Assembly: GCA_016280685.1 (NCBI GenBank)
Contig: JAEEHE010000126.1
Span: 1 to 17,782 of the forward strand
Length of the DNA stretch: 17,782 nt
Origin: Caryophanales bacterium
GTDB lineage: Bacteria; Bacillota_I; Bacilli_A; RFN20; CAG-826
Direction of reading: 5' to 3'
Shown here: positions 7,857 to 14,917 of the stretch, piece by piece
Position numbering within the stretch: the first letter of the stretch is position 1
How the letters are laid out: every line of letters begins with the position of its first letter
Translations under genes and position numbers: made by a program
Notes under the pieces: generated by a model
Databases searched by the model: none
The model's input: only the letters and a program-made list of their open reading frames with translations
Told to the model about the DNA's origin: nothing

Positions 7857-9341
7857 ATGAAATATTTATGGCTTTGGATTCTTCTAGGTGTTGTAGCGGT
7901 CGTTTTAATAATTATTTTCATTGCCTGCTCATACACAAAAGCAGGACCAGATGAAGCGATTATGATCTCTGGTCTCGGAAAGAGAAAAATATTAAGAGGA
8001 AAAGCGGGTTGGAGAATTCCCTTCTTGCAAAGAAAAGACCGTCTTTCATTAAAGGTCTTCCAAGTGGATATCAAAACTCGTGAACCAATTCCCACACATG
8101 AATTTATCAACATTAACGTTGATGGTGTCGCTAACTTAAAGATCTCTAGCGATCCCGAATTACTCGAAAGAGCGTTCGAAGCAACCTTAGGCATGAACCA
8201 GGATGACTTAATTGAACAAGTCAAACAAGTTCTCGAAGGCAACATGAGAGAAATCGTCGGTACAGTCGGTATTCGCGAACTCGTCCAAGATAGAAAAGGT
8301 GTCGCGACAAAAGTGCAAGAGAATGTTATTCCTGATATGGGCAAATTAGGTATTGAACTAGTGAACTTCAATATTCAGAACTTCTCCGATAGAAACAATG
8401 TTATTGAAAACTTAGGTATCGATAACATCTCCCAAATTTCTAAAGAAGCTGCGATCGCGAAAGCTAATGCAGAAAGAGATGTCTCTATCGCGAGAGCGAA
8501 AGCCGCACAAGACGCAAACGAAGCGGAAGTCAATTCTAAAACTGTTATCGTACAGAAGAACACTGAATACGCTTTGAAGGAAGCTGCTCTTAAGATTCAA
8601 ACCGATACCGCTAGAGCAGATGCTGATGCTGCTTATAAGATTCAAGAACAAAAAAGACAAGAAGAGATTAACGTGGCAACCACCAATGCAGAAATTTCTA
8701 AAAGAGAAAGAGAAGTTGAACTCGGAAATAAAGAAGTGGAACTCGCTGAAAAGAAACTCGCTGCTACCATCAATAAAAAGGCAGACGCTGAAAAATATGC
8801 GGCCGAAAAAGCTGCAGAAGCAGAATTATTTAAGAGAAAAACAGTGGCTGATGCCGAATTAGTGGAAGCTCAAAGAAAAGCTGAAATCAAGAAAGTGGCC
8901 GCGGAAGCTGAGAGAAATGCTCGTGAACAAGCCGCTACCGCAGTGAAGATTGAAGCGGATGCCAATAAGGAAGCTGCCCTTGCAGAAGCCAGAGGTATTG
9001 AAGCCAAAGGTCAAGCAGAAGCTGATGCCATCAAAGCAAAAGCGGATGCGATGAAATCCTACAACGATGCCGCAACCTTAAAATTAATCTTAGAATCTAA
9101 TGTCTTACCAGAAACCGTGAGAGCCTATGCTGAACCAATCGCTGCGGCCTTATCACAAATTGATGGAATCACTATGTATGGTTCTGGCAATGAAGCCAAA
9201 CTCGTGGAAGAGATTCAACAACATGGTGATCAAATCTTCGCTGGATTAAATAAGACCTTAGGTATCGACCTCAAATCATTGTTACTCGGTTATTTCGGAC
9301 AAAAAGTCATCAGTGACAAAAAAGAAAAGAAAGAAGACTAA
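7857..9341 (+). CDS. floT: Flotillin-like SPFH/band 7 membrane protein (YuaG/FloT type)
   Basis: Scaffold of functional membrane microdomains in Firmicutes, tied to membrane fluidity, signalling and secretion. It has 494 residues from ATG 7857 (B. subtilis YuaG is about 510). A single N-terminal membrane segment (about 4-23) is followed by Cys24, then an SPFH domain from about 28 (KAGPDEAIMISGLGKRKILRGKAG) to about 205, including VFQVDIKTREPIPTHEFININVDGVA. A long Ala/Glu/Lys-rich coiled coil (about 208-400) carries many AEA/AKA repeats typical of flotillins. The C-terminal part (LKLILESNVLPETVRAYAEPIAAALSQIDGITMYG) is the conserved flotillin tail, and it ends in a charged KEKKED. No NfeD-like partner gene is adjacent, unlike the B. 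subtilis yuaFG arrangement; the small gene upstream takes that place. A strong terminator follows. Confidence 0.94.
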   Translation: MKYLWLWILLGVVAVVLIIIFIACSYTKAGPDEAIMISGLGKRKILRGKAGWRIPFLQRKDRLSLKVFQVDIKTREPIPTHEFININVDGVANLKISSDPELLERAFEATLGMNQDDLIEQVKQVLEGNMREIVGTVGIRELVQDRKGVATKVQENVIPDMGKLGIELVNFNIQNFSDRNNVIENLGIDNISQISKEAAIAKANAERDVSIARAKAAQDANEAEVNSKTVIVQKNTEYALKEAALKIQTDTARADADAAYKIQEQKRQEEINVATTNAEISKREREVELGNKEVELAEKKLAATINKKADAEKYAAEKAAEAELFKRKTVADAELVEAQRKAEIKKVAAEAERNAREQAATAVKIEADANKEAALAEARGIEAKGQAEADAIKAKADAMKSYNDAATLKLILESNVLPETVRAYAEPIAAALSQIDGITMYGSGNEAKLVEEIQQHGDQIFAGLNKTLGIDLKSLLLGYFGQKVISDKKEKKED

Positions 9342-9362
9342 TCTTCTAAACGAATAACATGG

Positions 9363-9388
9363 AGCCCATCTTAAAGATGGGCTTTTTT
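9363..9388 (+). terminator. Strong Rho-independent terminator after the flotillin gene
   Basis: AGCCCATC (9363-9370) pairs perfectly with GATGGGCT (9376-9383) across a 5-nt loop, followed by a T run to 9388. It sits between the convergent flotillin and araC genes; the other strand lacks a T tail, so it acts mainly on the plus strand. Confidence 0.92.
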
Positions 9389-9389
9389 G

Positions 9390-10289
9390 TTAGAAGTCAT
9401 ATAAGTTTGGTTTATTAACAATGATGTATCTATTCTTATCGATTTTGACGTTCTTTTTAAAATCGGTAGGGGAGGTCTTTTCAAATTTCTTAAAGACGGT
9501 GTTGAAGTGTTGTTGAGTTTTAAACCCCACTTCACTGCTGACTGATTTTAAAGGAAGGCCACTTTTAATTAATTCTTTTGCTCTTTCGATTCTTTTTGCG
9601 TTTATCGTATCGTTGATATTTGTGTTTAGTATTGTCTTATATAAATTTCTTAAATAGGAATAAGAAACCCCGATAGCGGAAGCGACATCCGGCGCTTTGA
9701 TATCTCTAAAGAAATTTCTTTCTATATAACCAATTGATTTATTGATGATGAAGTTTGATCTTTTCTCAGCGGGAGAAGATTTTTCACATTGAATAATATC
9801 GAGCAATAGCTCTTTTAATTTAAGTTGGAATTTCTCTTTCTCAATATCATTTAACATATTGAATTTGGAATATTTCTTCATATCCAATAATACGGAGAAA
9901 ATATCCTCTGTATCGTTTATAACGATAAATGGTTCGTTCATCGTAAATAAATGGTTCTTTAAATATTCATGAATAAAAGAAGAATTATTAAGGAAAGAAT
10001 AGATATCGCTTTCTTTGTTAGGAAGAGATAATTCCACACCGATACTAATTAGAGAATTATTAATATCAAAACGATGACTGACATTGGGGAATATGATGAT
10101 CATTTGGTTTTTCAAAATTGTTATTTTGGTCACTTCTTTTTTATTCTGACACCAAAAATCAATAGTCCCAGAATGGATATAAGAAAACTCGATTGTATTA
10201 TGAGTGTGATAACCAAGTTGAGTAACTTTTGATGGGTCTTCAATATTATTGGTTTGATATAAGGCGATACCTAATGACTCATTTTTCAT
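9390..10289 (-). CDS. AraC-family transcriptional regulator with cupin sensor domain
   Basis: 299 residues. The N-terminal cupin-like ligand-binding domain shows YHTHNTIEFSYIHSG (27-41) and a later IIIFPNVSHRF block. The C-terminal AraC/XylS double helix-turn-helix (about 182-283) reads NKSIGYIERNF...DVASAIGVSYSYLRNLYK, then RIERAKELIKSGLPLKSVSSEVGF and HFNTVFKKFEKTSPTDFKK, the classic signature. A 16-residue tail follows. Many such regulators sense a sugar and activate a neighbouring catabolic operon. This one is divergent from the 10425-17782 carbohydrate operon, 135 bp apart, so it is the probable regulator; the ligand is unknown. ATG 10289 has no clear Shine-Dalgarno. It converges on the flotillin gene at its 3' end. 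Confidence 0.93.
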   Translation of the reverse strand: MKNESLGIALYQTNNIEDPSKVTQLGYHTHNTIEFSYIHSGTIDFWCQNKKEVTKITILKNQMIIIFPNVSHRFDINNSLISIGVELSLPNKESDIYSFLNNSSFIHEYLKNHLFTMNEPFIVINDTEDIFSVLLDMKKYSKFNMLNDIEKEKFQLKLKELLLDIIQCEKSSPAEKRSNFIINKSIGYIERNFFRDIKAPDVASAIGVSYSYLRNLYKTILNTNINDTINAKRIERAKELIKSGLPLKSVSSEVGFKTQQHFNTVFKKFEKTSPTDFKKNVKIDKNRYIIVNKPNLYDF

Positions 10290-10322
10290 ATTTAATAAAT
10301 AATCTATAAATATATTATAATC

Positions 10323-10350
10323 AAAAAATGTAAAAAAATTATAAAAAATG
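10323..10350. repeat. Direct repeat, candidate AraC-regulator binding site
   Basis: AAAAAATG occurs twice with a 20-bp period, upstream of the weak operon promoter. AraC-family proteins often bind direct repeats about two helical turns apart. The A-tract content lowers confidence. Confidence 0.3.
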
Positions 10351-10372
10351 ATACAAAAGTAATAAGCGTGGG

Positions 10373-10400
10373 TTGTTTTTTACTTTTTTGCATGTAATTT
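10373..10400 (+). promoter_or_regulatory. Weak promoter candidate for the carbohydrate operon
   Basis: TTGTTT (10373-10378), 16-bp spacer, TAATTT (10395-10400); the predicted start at about 10407 leaves room for the AGGAAG ribosome binding site (10410-10415) before ATG 10425. A poor consensus is consistent with an activator-dependent promoter. Confidence 0.3.
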
Positions 10401-10424
10401 TAAATATGTAGGAAGAATTATTAT

Positions 10425-11684
10425 ATGAGACATTACTTCAATTTTTTGATGCCACTTTGTGCACTTTTATGTTTCTCCTGTACCTCTAATAGTGGAGGTA
10501 GATCTTCAGGAGGTGGTTCTAGCTCCATAGAGCCAGAGATAGATTATTCTAATTTCCCAAATTATGTGGAGGATTATGAAAATCTCACCTATGACTTCGA
10601 TGATAAAGCATTATCTTCTCCATTTTGGAAAGGGAACGTTATATATAACGAAACAGTTCTCTTAAGTAGAAATGCGAAGACGGGTGTTATATCAGGCAAC
10701 CTCGCTTATACACCATTAAAAATATTAGCGATTAAAGACTACACATTAAAAACTTCCGATTATGTTGAGGGCCAAGATTATACATTGAATGGCAAAACAA
10801 TTATTCGTAGTGAAAATTCTTCAATGCCATTCTTAGAAGAAACAACCTTACGCGGTGAATATCTCCCTGAAGGATATCGCTTGGTTTCTTCTATCTCTAA
10901 TATCGCTACTGACTGCATGGTTATGGGACCGGCATATTATACAGAATCCGATTTATATTATGGACATCAAATACAAGTCTCTTATGTCTATGATATTAAA
11001 GAAATAATGCCTAATTACGCGGTATTTTCTCAAAATCAATTAGATTCCTTACCAAAATTAAAACAAAAATTAGAAAACAAAGAACCAGTTAAAATAGTGG
11101 GTTTAGGTGATTCGGTTTTAGAGGGATGCTCTTCCTCTAAGAAATTTAATCACGAACCATTTATGGAAACGTTCTTTAATATGAGCATTCAATATCTTAA
11201 TGATCATTTCGACTCTCAAATTACTGGTAAGAATCTTTCTGTGGGTGGCAAAGAATCATCTTGGGGTGCTGCTTCTCAACAAATCTATGATGTCTCTCAA
11301 GAGAATCCTGATTTATTAATATTACATTTTGGTATTAATGATTTAGGCGCGGGTGTAGGTGCGAATTCATTTATTGATAATATGCTTTCTATCGTATTAG
11401 AACTCAAAAATAAATGTCCGAATTGTGAATTCTTAATTCTCACGCCCTTCGGTCCAAATCCGATGTTATATGACTATGAGAAATTCGATAACTATATTAA
11501 GAAAATAAAATCTGAAATTACCGGTTCTATTGAAGGAACTGCCTTAGTAGATGTTTTTAACATCTCTAAAGAATTATATAAAAACAAAAAATATCAAGAT
11601 ATGACTGCAAATGGTATTAACCATGTGAATGATTATGCCAGCCGTATTTATTTGCAGGCTATTCTTTCTACCATTGTCAAATAA
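10425..11684 (+). CDS. SGNH/GDSL-hydrolase lipoprotein, probable carbohydrate esterase
   Basis: 419 residues, first gene of the operon, with AGGAAG 9 nt before its ATG. A short lipoprotein signal ends at Cys19 in LLCFSC, an atypical lipobox (Phe at -2, Cys at -3); a Ser/Gly linker (about 23-33) follows. Residues about 45-200 form a beta-rich N-terminal domain (GNVIYNETVLL...LKILAIKDYTLKTSDYVEGQDYTL), as in several Firmicutes SGNH proteins. The hydrolase domain begins near 222: VGLGDSVLEG with nucleophile S230, a Gly-rich block near SVGGKESSWG, GIND (303-306), and NGINHVND (396-403) with H400. The Asp usual three residues before the His is replaced by Gly397. Such enzymes remove acetyl or other acyl groups from polysaccharides. 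The genes that follow support a glycan-deacylating role outside the membrane; the substrate is unknown. Confidence 0.85.
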   Translation: MRHYFNFLMPLCALLCFSCTSNSGGRSSGGGSSSIEPEIDYSNFPNYVEDYENLTYDFDDKALSSPFWKGNVIYNETVLLSRNAKTGVISGNLAYTPLKILAIKDYTLKTSDYVEGQDYTLNGKTIIRSENSSMPFLEETTLRGEYLPEGYRLVSSISNIATDCMVMGPAYYTESDLYYGHQIQVSYVYDIKEIMPNYAVFSQNQLDSLPKLKQKLENKEPVKIVGLGDSVLEGCSSSKKFNHEPFMETFFNMSIQYLNDHFDSQITGKNLSVGGKESSWGAASQQIYDVSQENPDLLILHFGINDLGAGVGANSFIDNMLSIVLELKNKCPNCEFLILTPFGPNPMLYDYEKFDNYIKKIKSEITGSIEGTALVDVFNISKELYKNKKYQDMTANGINHVNDYASRIYLQAILSTIVK

Positions 11685-11699
11685 TAAGGAGGATGACAC

Positions 11700-13070
11700 A
11701 TGAAAAAGAAAGTATTGTTATGTTTATCATTTATCGCAATTGGAGTGGTGGCTACCGGATGTGTTAGTCCTGGTTTCAAACCCAAAAGCGAAGATTCCAG
11801 TTATGAGGGTGAAGGCGATGTATCACTCGACCCGGAATATTCCACAAAATTAAGATTATTAATTCCTCAAGGAAATAGTAATGAAACCACGATGATCGAT
11901 AAATGTATTGAAGGTTTCAATGAACATTTCCCCAATATCACTTTTGAAAAATCCTATGTCTCAGTTAATAACTGGGAATCCACAGTGAGAAATCAAAATT
12001 TAGCGGGTACTTTACCAGATATCGTTTGGTCCAACTCTCCAGATTTCTATTATTTAGTCTCCGCTAAAATTGCTGAACCATTAGATGCTTATTTCAAAAA
12101 TAGTGAAAAAGCTGGTGTCTTTAATTTAGAAGAAGATTTCATCACAAACTTCATCGATATGGGAGCGATGGAAGGTAAACATTATTTATTACCTCGTTCA
12201 TGCGATACCGTTGTGACTTTCTATAACAAGAAGTTATTAAACCAAGCCGGTATTGATATGAGTGTTATTAAAGACGGTTGGTCTTGGGACACATTCATGA
12301 ATGTCATGGGTCAATATCGTTCTTATTTAGATAGCAAAGGCAAATCTGATTGGTATTGCTGCGACGCAAACTTAACCACATGGTTATCTTGTAACTATCC
12401 AATCTTAAGATCCTATGGTGCGGATGTCTTAACTAAAGATGGAAAAATCGCTATCGACTCAGCGGAGACCAGAGAATGTTTAACTATGGTAAGAAGCATG
12501 ATGGAAAACAAATACATTGTCGAAGATGGCGTTACTCCTGGTAACTCTTTCGAAGTTGGCACCGCTCCATTCTTATTCCAATCCGCATCTATCTCCTTGT
12601 TTGCGGAAAGAAGAGAATTAAAGAACAATATCGATTTAGTCTCCTTCCCATTAATCAATGCGAAGAGTGCACCTAAAATTGGTTCTGGTATTGCTGGCTA
12701 TGCCATCAATAGAAACTCCAAAGAAAAAGCCGCTGCTTGGCAATTCCTCAGCTATATGATGAGCAAAGAAGGCCAAGAAAAATTAGCGGAAGGTGGATTA
12801 CAACTCCCATCAATTCGTAAAGACTTACAAGATTATAAGACCTCAAAGTGGGGCGAAGGTTACACTGACTTTAATCTTGCTGCTTATACATATGGTCCTG
12901 AATATAAGATTGTCCCTGAATTCTTAAGTTATGTTGATCCTAAGATTAAAGGTGACTTAGATATGGCGTTTAAAGACTTATTCGCCAATACCTTAAAGAA
13001 AAGCAAAACTATCGATAAAGCTATTTCTACCTGTGTATTAGATTTAGAGGATGCTTTAGCAAAACTATAA
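11700..13070 (+). CDS. ABC sugar transporter substrate-binding lipoprotein (family 1 solute-binding protein)
   Basis: 456 residues, 15 nt after the SGNH gene, with a strong AAGGAGG before ATG 11700. The lipoprotein signal ends in VATGC (Cys21), with an acidic/Ser linker after it. The body shows the family-1 binding-protein pattern: STKLRLLIPQGNSNETTMID as the first strand, GTLPDIVWSNSPDFYYL, LLPRSCDTVVTFYNKKLLNQAGID (about 162-185), SWDTFMNVM, and the C-terminal AAWQFLSYMMSKEGQEKLAEGGLQLPS. It would be anchored outside the membrane and hand an oligosaccharide to the two permeases that follow. The sugar cannot be told from the sequence. Confidence 0.95.
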   Translation: MKKKVLLCLSFIAIGVVATGCVSPGFKPKSEDSSYEGEGDVSLDPEYSTKLRLLIPQGNSNETTMIDKCIEGFNEHFPNITFEKSYVSVNNWESTVRNQNLAGTLPDIVWSNSPDFYYLVSAKIAEPLDAYFKNSEKAGVFNLEEDFITNFIDMGAMEGKHYLLPRSCDTVVTFYNKKLLNQAGIDMSVIKDGWSWDTFMNVMGQYRSYLDSKGKSDWYCCDANLTTWLSCNYPILRSYGADVLTKDGKIAIDSAETRECLTMVRSMMENKYIVEDGVTPGNSFEVGTAPFLFQSASISLFAERRELKNNIDLVSFPLINAKSAPKIGSGIAGYAINRNSKEKAAAWQFLSYMMSKEGQEKLAEGGLQLPSIRKDLQDYKTSKWGEGYTDFNLAAYTYGPEYKIVPEFLSYVDPKIKGDLDMAFKDLFANTLKKSKTIDKAISTCVLDLEDALAKL

Positions 13071-13073
13071 AAA

Positions 13074-14018
13074 ATGGAAGCTACGGAAGAAACTAAACAA
13101 AAGAATAAACGCAAATACAAACCGCAGAATAAGTTTCTCAAGTTTTTAAAGCGCAATTACGTAGGCTGGTTATTCAACCTTCCTTTGATGATCGGCTTAG
13201 CGGTCTTTACTTTTGTGCCGATGTTTCTTTCTCTTTATTATTCCGTATTCCAAATTGAGGCAGATTTCAGCGCTCAATTTGTCGGCTTTGGTAATTATTT
13301 AAGAATATTTACTGATAGAAGCATGCCGAAGGTGGTTCTCAATACTTTCCTATATGCAATAATATCTGTTCCTCTTAATATTATTCTTTCTTATTTCCTA
13401 GCTCTTCTCGTTAATCAAAAATTTAAATTTACCGGATTCTTTAGAATCCTATATTACTTACCAGTGGTTATCCCCGCTGTTGTAAACGGTTTGTTGTGGA
13501 AAGATTTAACCGATGGTACCTATGGTGTATTTAATAAGTTCCTCTTAATGATGGGATTTAATAAGTTCCCCTTCTTTGGTTCCGCTGAAACCGCGATGGT
13601 TTCCTTGATCTTCATGAACTCCTGGGGTATCGGTGGTGGTATGGTCTTATGGTTAAGCGCCTTTAAGAACATTCCTAATTCCTTATATGAATCCGCGAAG
13701 ATTGAAGGGGCAAACGCTTTCCAAAGATTTGTGAATATTACCTTGCCATTATCCACACCGATGATTTTCTACAACATGATCATGTCGGTAATCGGTACTT
13801 TACAATATAATGGCACTTTAACATTTGCTTCTCGATATGGTCGTGGTGAAGGTGACTCCTTATACCTCTATGGTGTCAAAGTTTATTGGGAAGCCTTTAG
13901 AAACGGCAACATCGGTTATGCTGCTGCTTTATCTTGGTTATTATTCTTGGTCATCGCTGTCTTAACAGGCATCATGTTTGTTTCTAGTAAATGGGTTTAC
14001 TATCAGGAGGACGCTTAA
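13074..14018 (+). CDS. ABC sugar transporter permease, MalF/UgpA type
   Basis: 314 residues. A basic N-terminal tail (about 1-30: KQKNKRKYKPQNK) is followed by about six membrane segments, the first NLPLMIGLAVFTFVPMFLSLYYSVF. The permease coupling loop (EAA motif) is YESAKIEGANAFQRFVNITLP (about 205-225), the contact with the ATPase. It begins 3 nt after the binding-protein stop and has no Shine-Dalgarno within the usual distance (TATAAAAA precedes the ATG), so it probably depends on coupling. Partner of the next permease. Confidence 0.94.
   Translation: MEATEETKQKNKRKYKPQNKFLKFLKRNYVGWLFNLPLMIGLAVFTFVPMFLSLYYSVFQIEADFSAQFVGFGNYLRIFTDRSMPKVVLNTFLYAIISVPLNIILSYFLALLVNQKFKFTGFFRILYYLPVVIPAVVNGLLWKDLTDGTYGVFNKFLLMMGFNKFPFFGSAETAMVSLIFMNSWGIGGGMVLWLSAFKNIPNSLYESAKIEGANAFQRFVNITLPLSTPMIFYNMIMSVIGTLQYNGTLTFASRYGRGEGDSLYLYGVKVYWEAFRNGNIGYAAALSWLLFLVIAVLTGIMFVSSKWVYYQEDA
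14005..14010 (+). promoter_or_regulatory. Shine-Dalgarno that sets the second permease start
   Basis: AGGAGG lies 9 nt before ATG 14020. The frame is open back to 13978, but that would overlap the first permease by 41 nt without a ribosome binding site. Confidence 0.85.
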
Positions 14019-14019
14019 T

Positions 14020-14913
14020 ATGGCAATGTCATCATTAGCACAAAAAGCGCGCCGTAGAAGTAACATGGCCCGTACTTGGAACAAGAGTAAGGTTTTCTTA
14101 TTCCTTTTAATCATGGTTCTCGTAGGTGCTGTATTAGTCTTCCCATATTTCTATATGGTTTCTAAATCATTAATGAGTTCTTCTGAAGTCGTTGACACAA
14201 ATGTTCCTCTTATTCCTGCTTCTCCACAATTCAATAACTATTTATCAATATTTACTAACGCTAATTATCTAAAAGCTTTGGGAAATACATGTATTATTAT
14301 CAGTTTTAATATTGTGGCGACATTAATATCGGCATCATTAATCGCTTTCTCTTTCGCTAAGTTAGAGTGGGTAGGTAAGAGGGTGATGTTCATTCTAATG
14401 ATGTTCACGATGATGCTTCCAGCGGTCGCGACACAAATTCCTCTATATGTGATGTATGCCAAATGGCATTGGATTGATACATTATTACCATTAACAATTC
14501 CTAATCTCTTTGGTGGTGGTGCCGTTTATATCTTCTTATTAAGACAATATATGATGGGTATCCCCAATAATATGATTGATGCTGCGAAAGCCGATGGTGC
14601 TTCTATGTGGAAAATCTATTGGCACATCATATTACCAAACTGCAAACCAATTCTTATTTATATCGGTGTCACTATCTTGATGACTAACTGGGGTGATTTC
14701 TATGGCCCGTTAGTGTATTTAACTAGTGACAATGCACCTCGTACTTTAGCTTATTATGTTTTCTTAAATTCCACAGAGGGTGATGCAGCCGCTCAGATGG
14801 CTCATATCCGTATGGCGGCTGGTGTCTTTATGACCTTAGTGCCCGCTATTGTGTTTGGTATTTTCCAAAAACAACTTACCGATGGTGTTTTAACAACAGG
14901 AAGGAAGGGTTAA
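14020..14913 (+). CDS. ABC sugar transporter permease, MalG/UgpE type
   Basis: 297 residues from ATG 14020. A basic N-terminus (about 1-24: QKARRRSNMARTWNKSK) precedes the first membrane segment VFLFLLIMVLVGAVLVFPYFYMV and the typical SKSLMSSSEV and NYLSIFTNANYLKALGNT blocks. The EAA loop is MIDAAKADGASMWKIYWHII (about 185-204), and the C-terminal IFQKQLTDGVLTTGRKG is the usual MalG-type end. One base separates it from the previous stop and four from the next gene. No ATPase gene is in this operon within the window. Confidence 0.95.
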   Translation: MAMSSLAQKARRRSNMARTWNKSKVFLFLLIMVLVGAVLVFPYFYMVSKSLMSSSEVVDTNVPLIPASPQFNNYLSIFTNANYLKALGNTCIIISFNIVATLISASLIAFSFAKLEWVGKRVMFILMMFTMMLPAVATQIPLYVMYAKWHWIDTLLPLTIPNLFGGGAVYIFLLRQYMMGIPNNMIDAAKADGASMWKIYWHIILPNCKPILIYIGVTILMTNWGDFYGPLVYLTSDNAPRTLAYYVFLNSTEGDAAAQMAHIRMAAGVFMTLVPAIVFGIFQKQLTDGVLTTGRKG

Positions 14914-14917
14914 TAAA

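Larger units (their letters stand above)
10290..10424. other. Divergent regulatory region between araC and the carbohydrate operon
   Basis: Very AT-rich, no gene. It holds the direct repeat AAAAAATG at 10323-10330 and 10343-10350 (20 bp apart, about two helical turns) and the inverted pair AAAAGTAA (10355-10362) / TTACTTTT (10380-10387). A TATAAT on the minus strand (10314-10319) is a possible araC -10, without a good -35. For the operon, TTGTTT (10373-10378) and TAATTT (10395-10400) with 16 bp between is a weak promoter candidate. Confidence 0.5.

Noticed and set aside
7796..8371. 191-codon minus-strand frame opposite the flotillin gene
   Set aside because: A Ser/Thr/Pro-rich shadow of the flotillin coding sequence; no ribosome binding site or family motif.
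10355..10390. Hairpin AAAAGTAA/TTACTTTT plus T run as a terminator
   Set aside because: No plus-strand gene lies upstream that is not already terminated at 9363-9388; the 17-nt loop and A-T stem are weak. It is better viewed as a possible operator.
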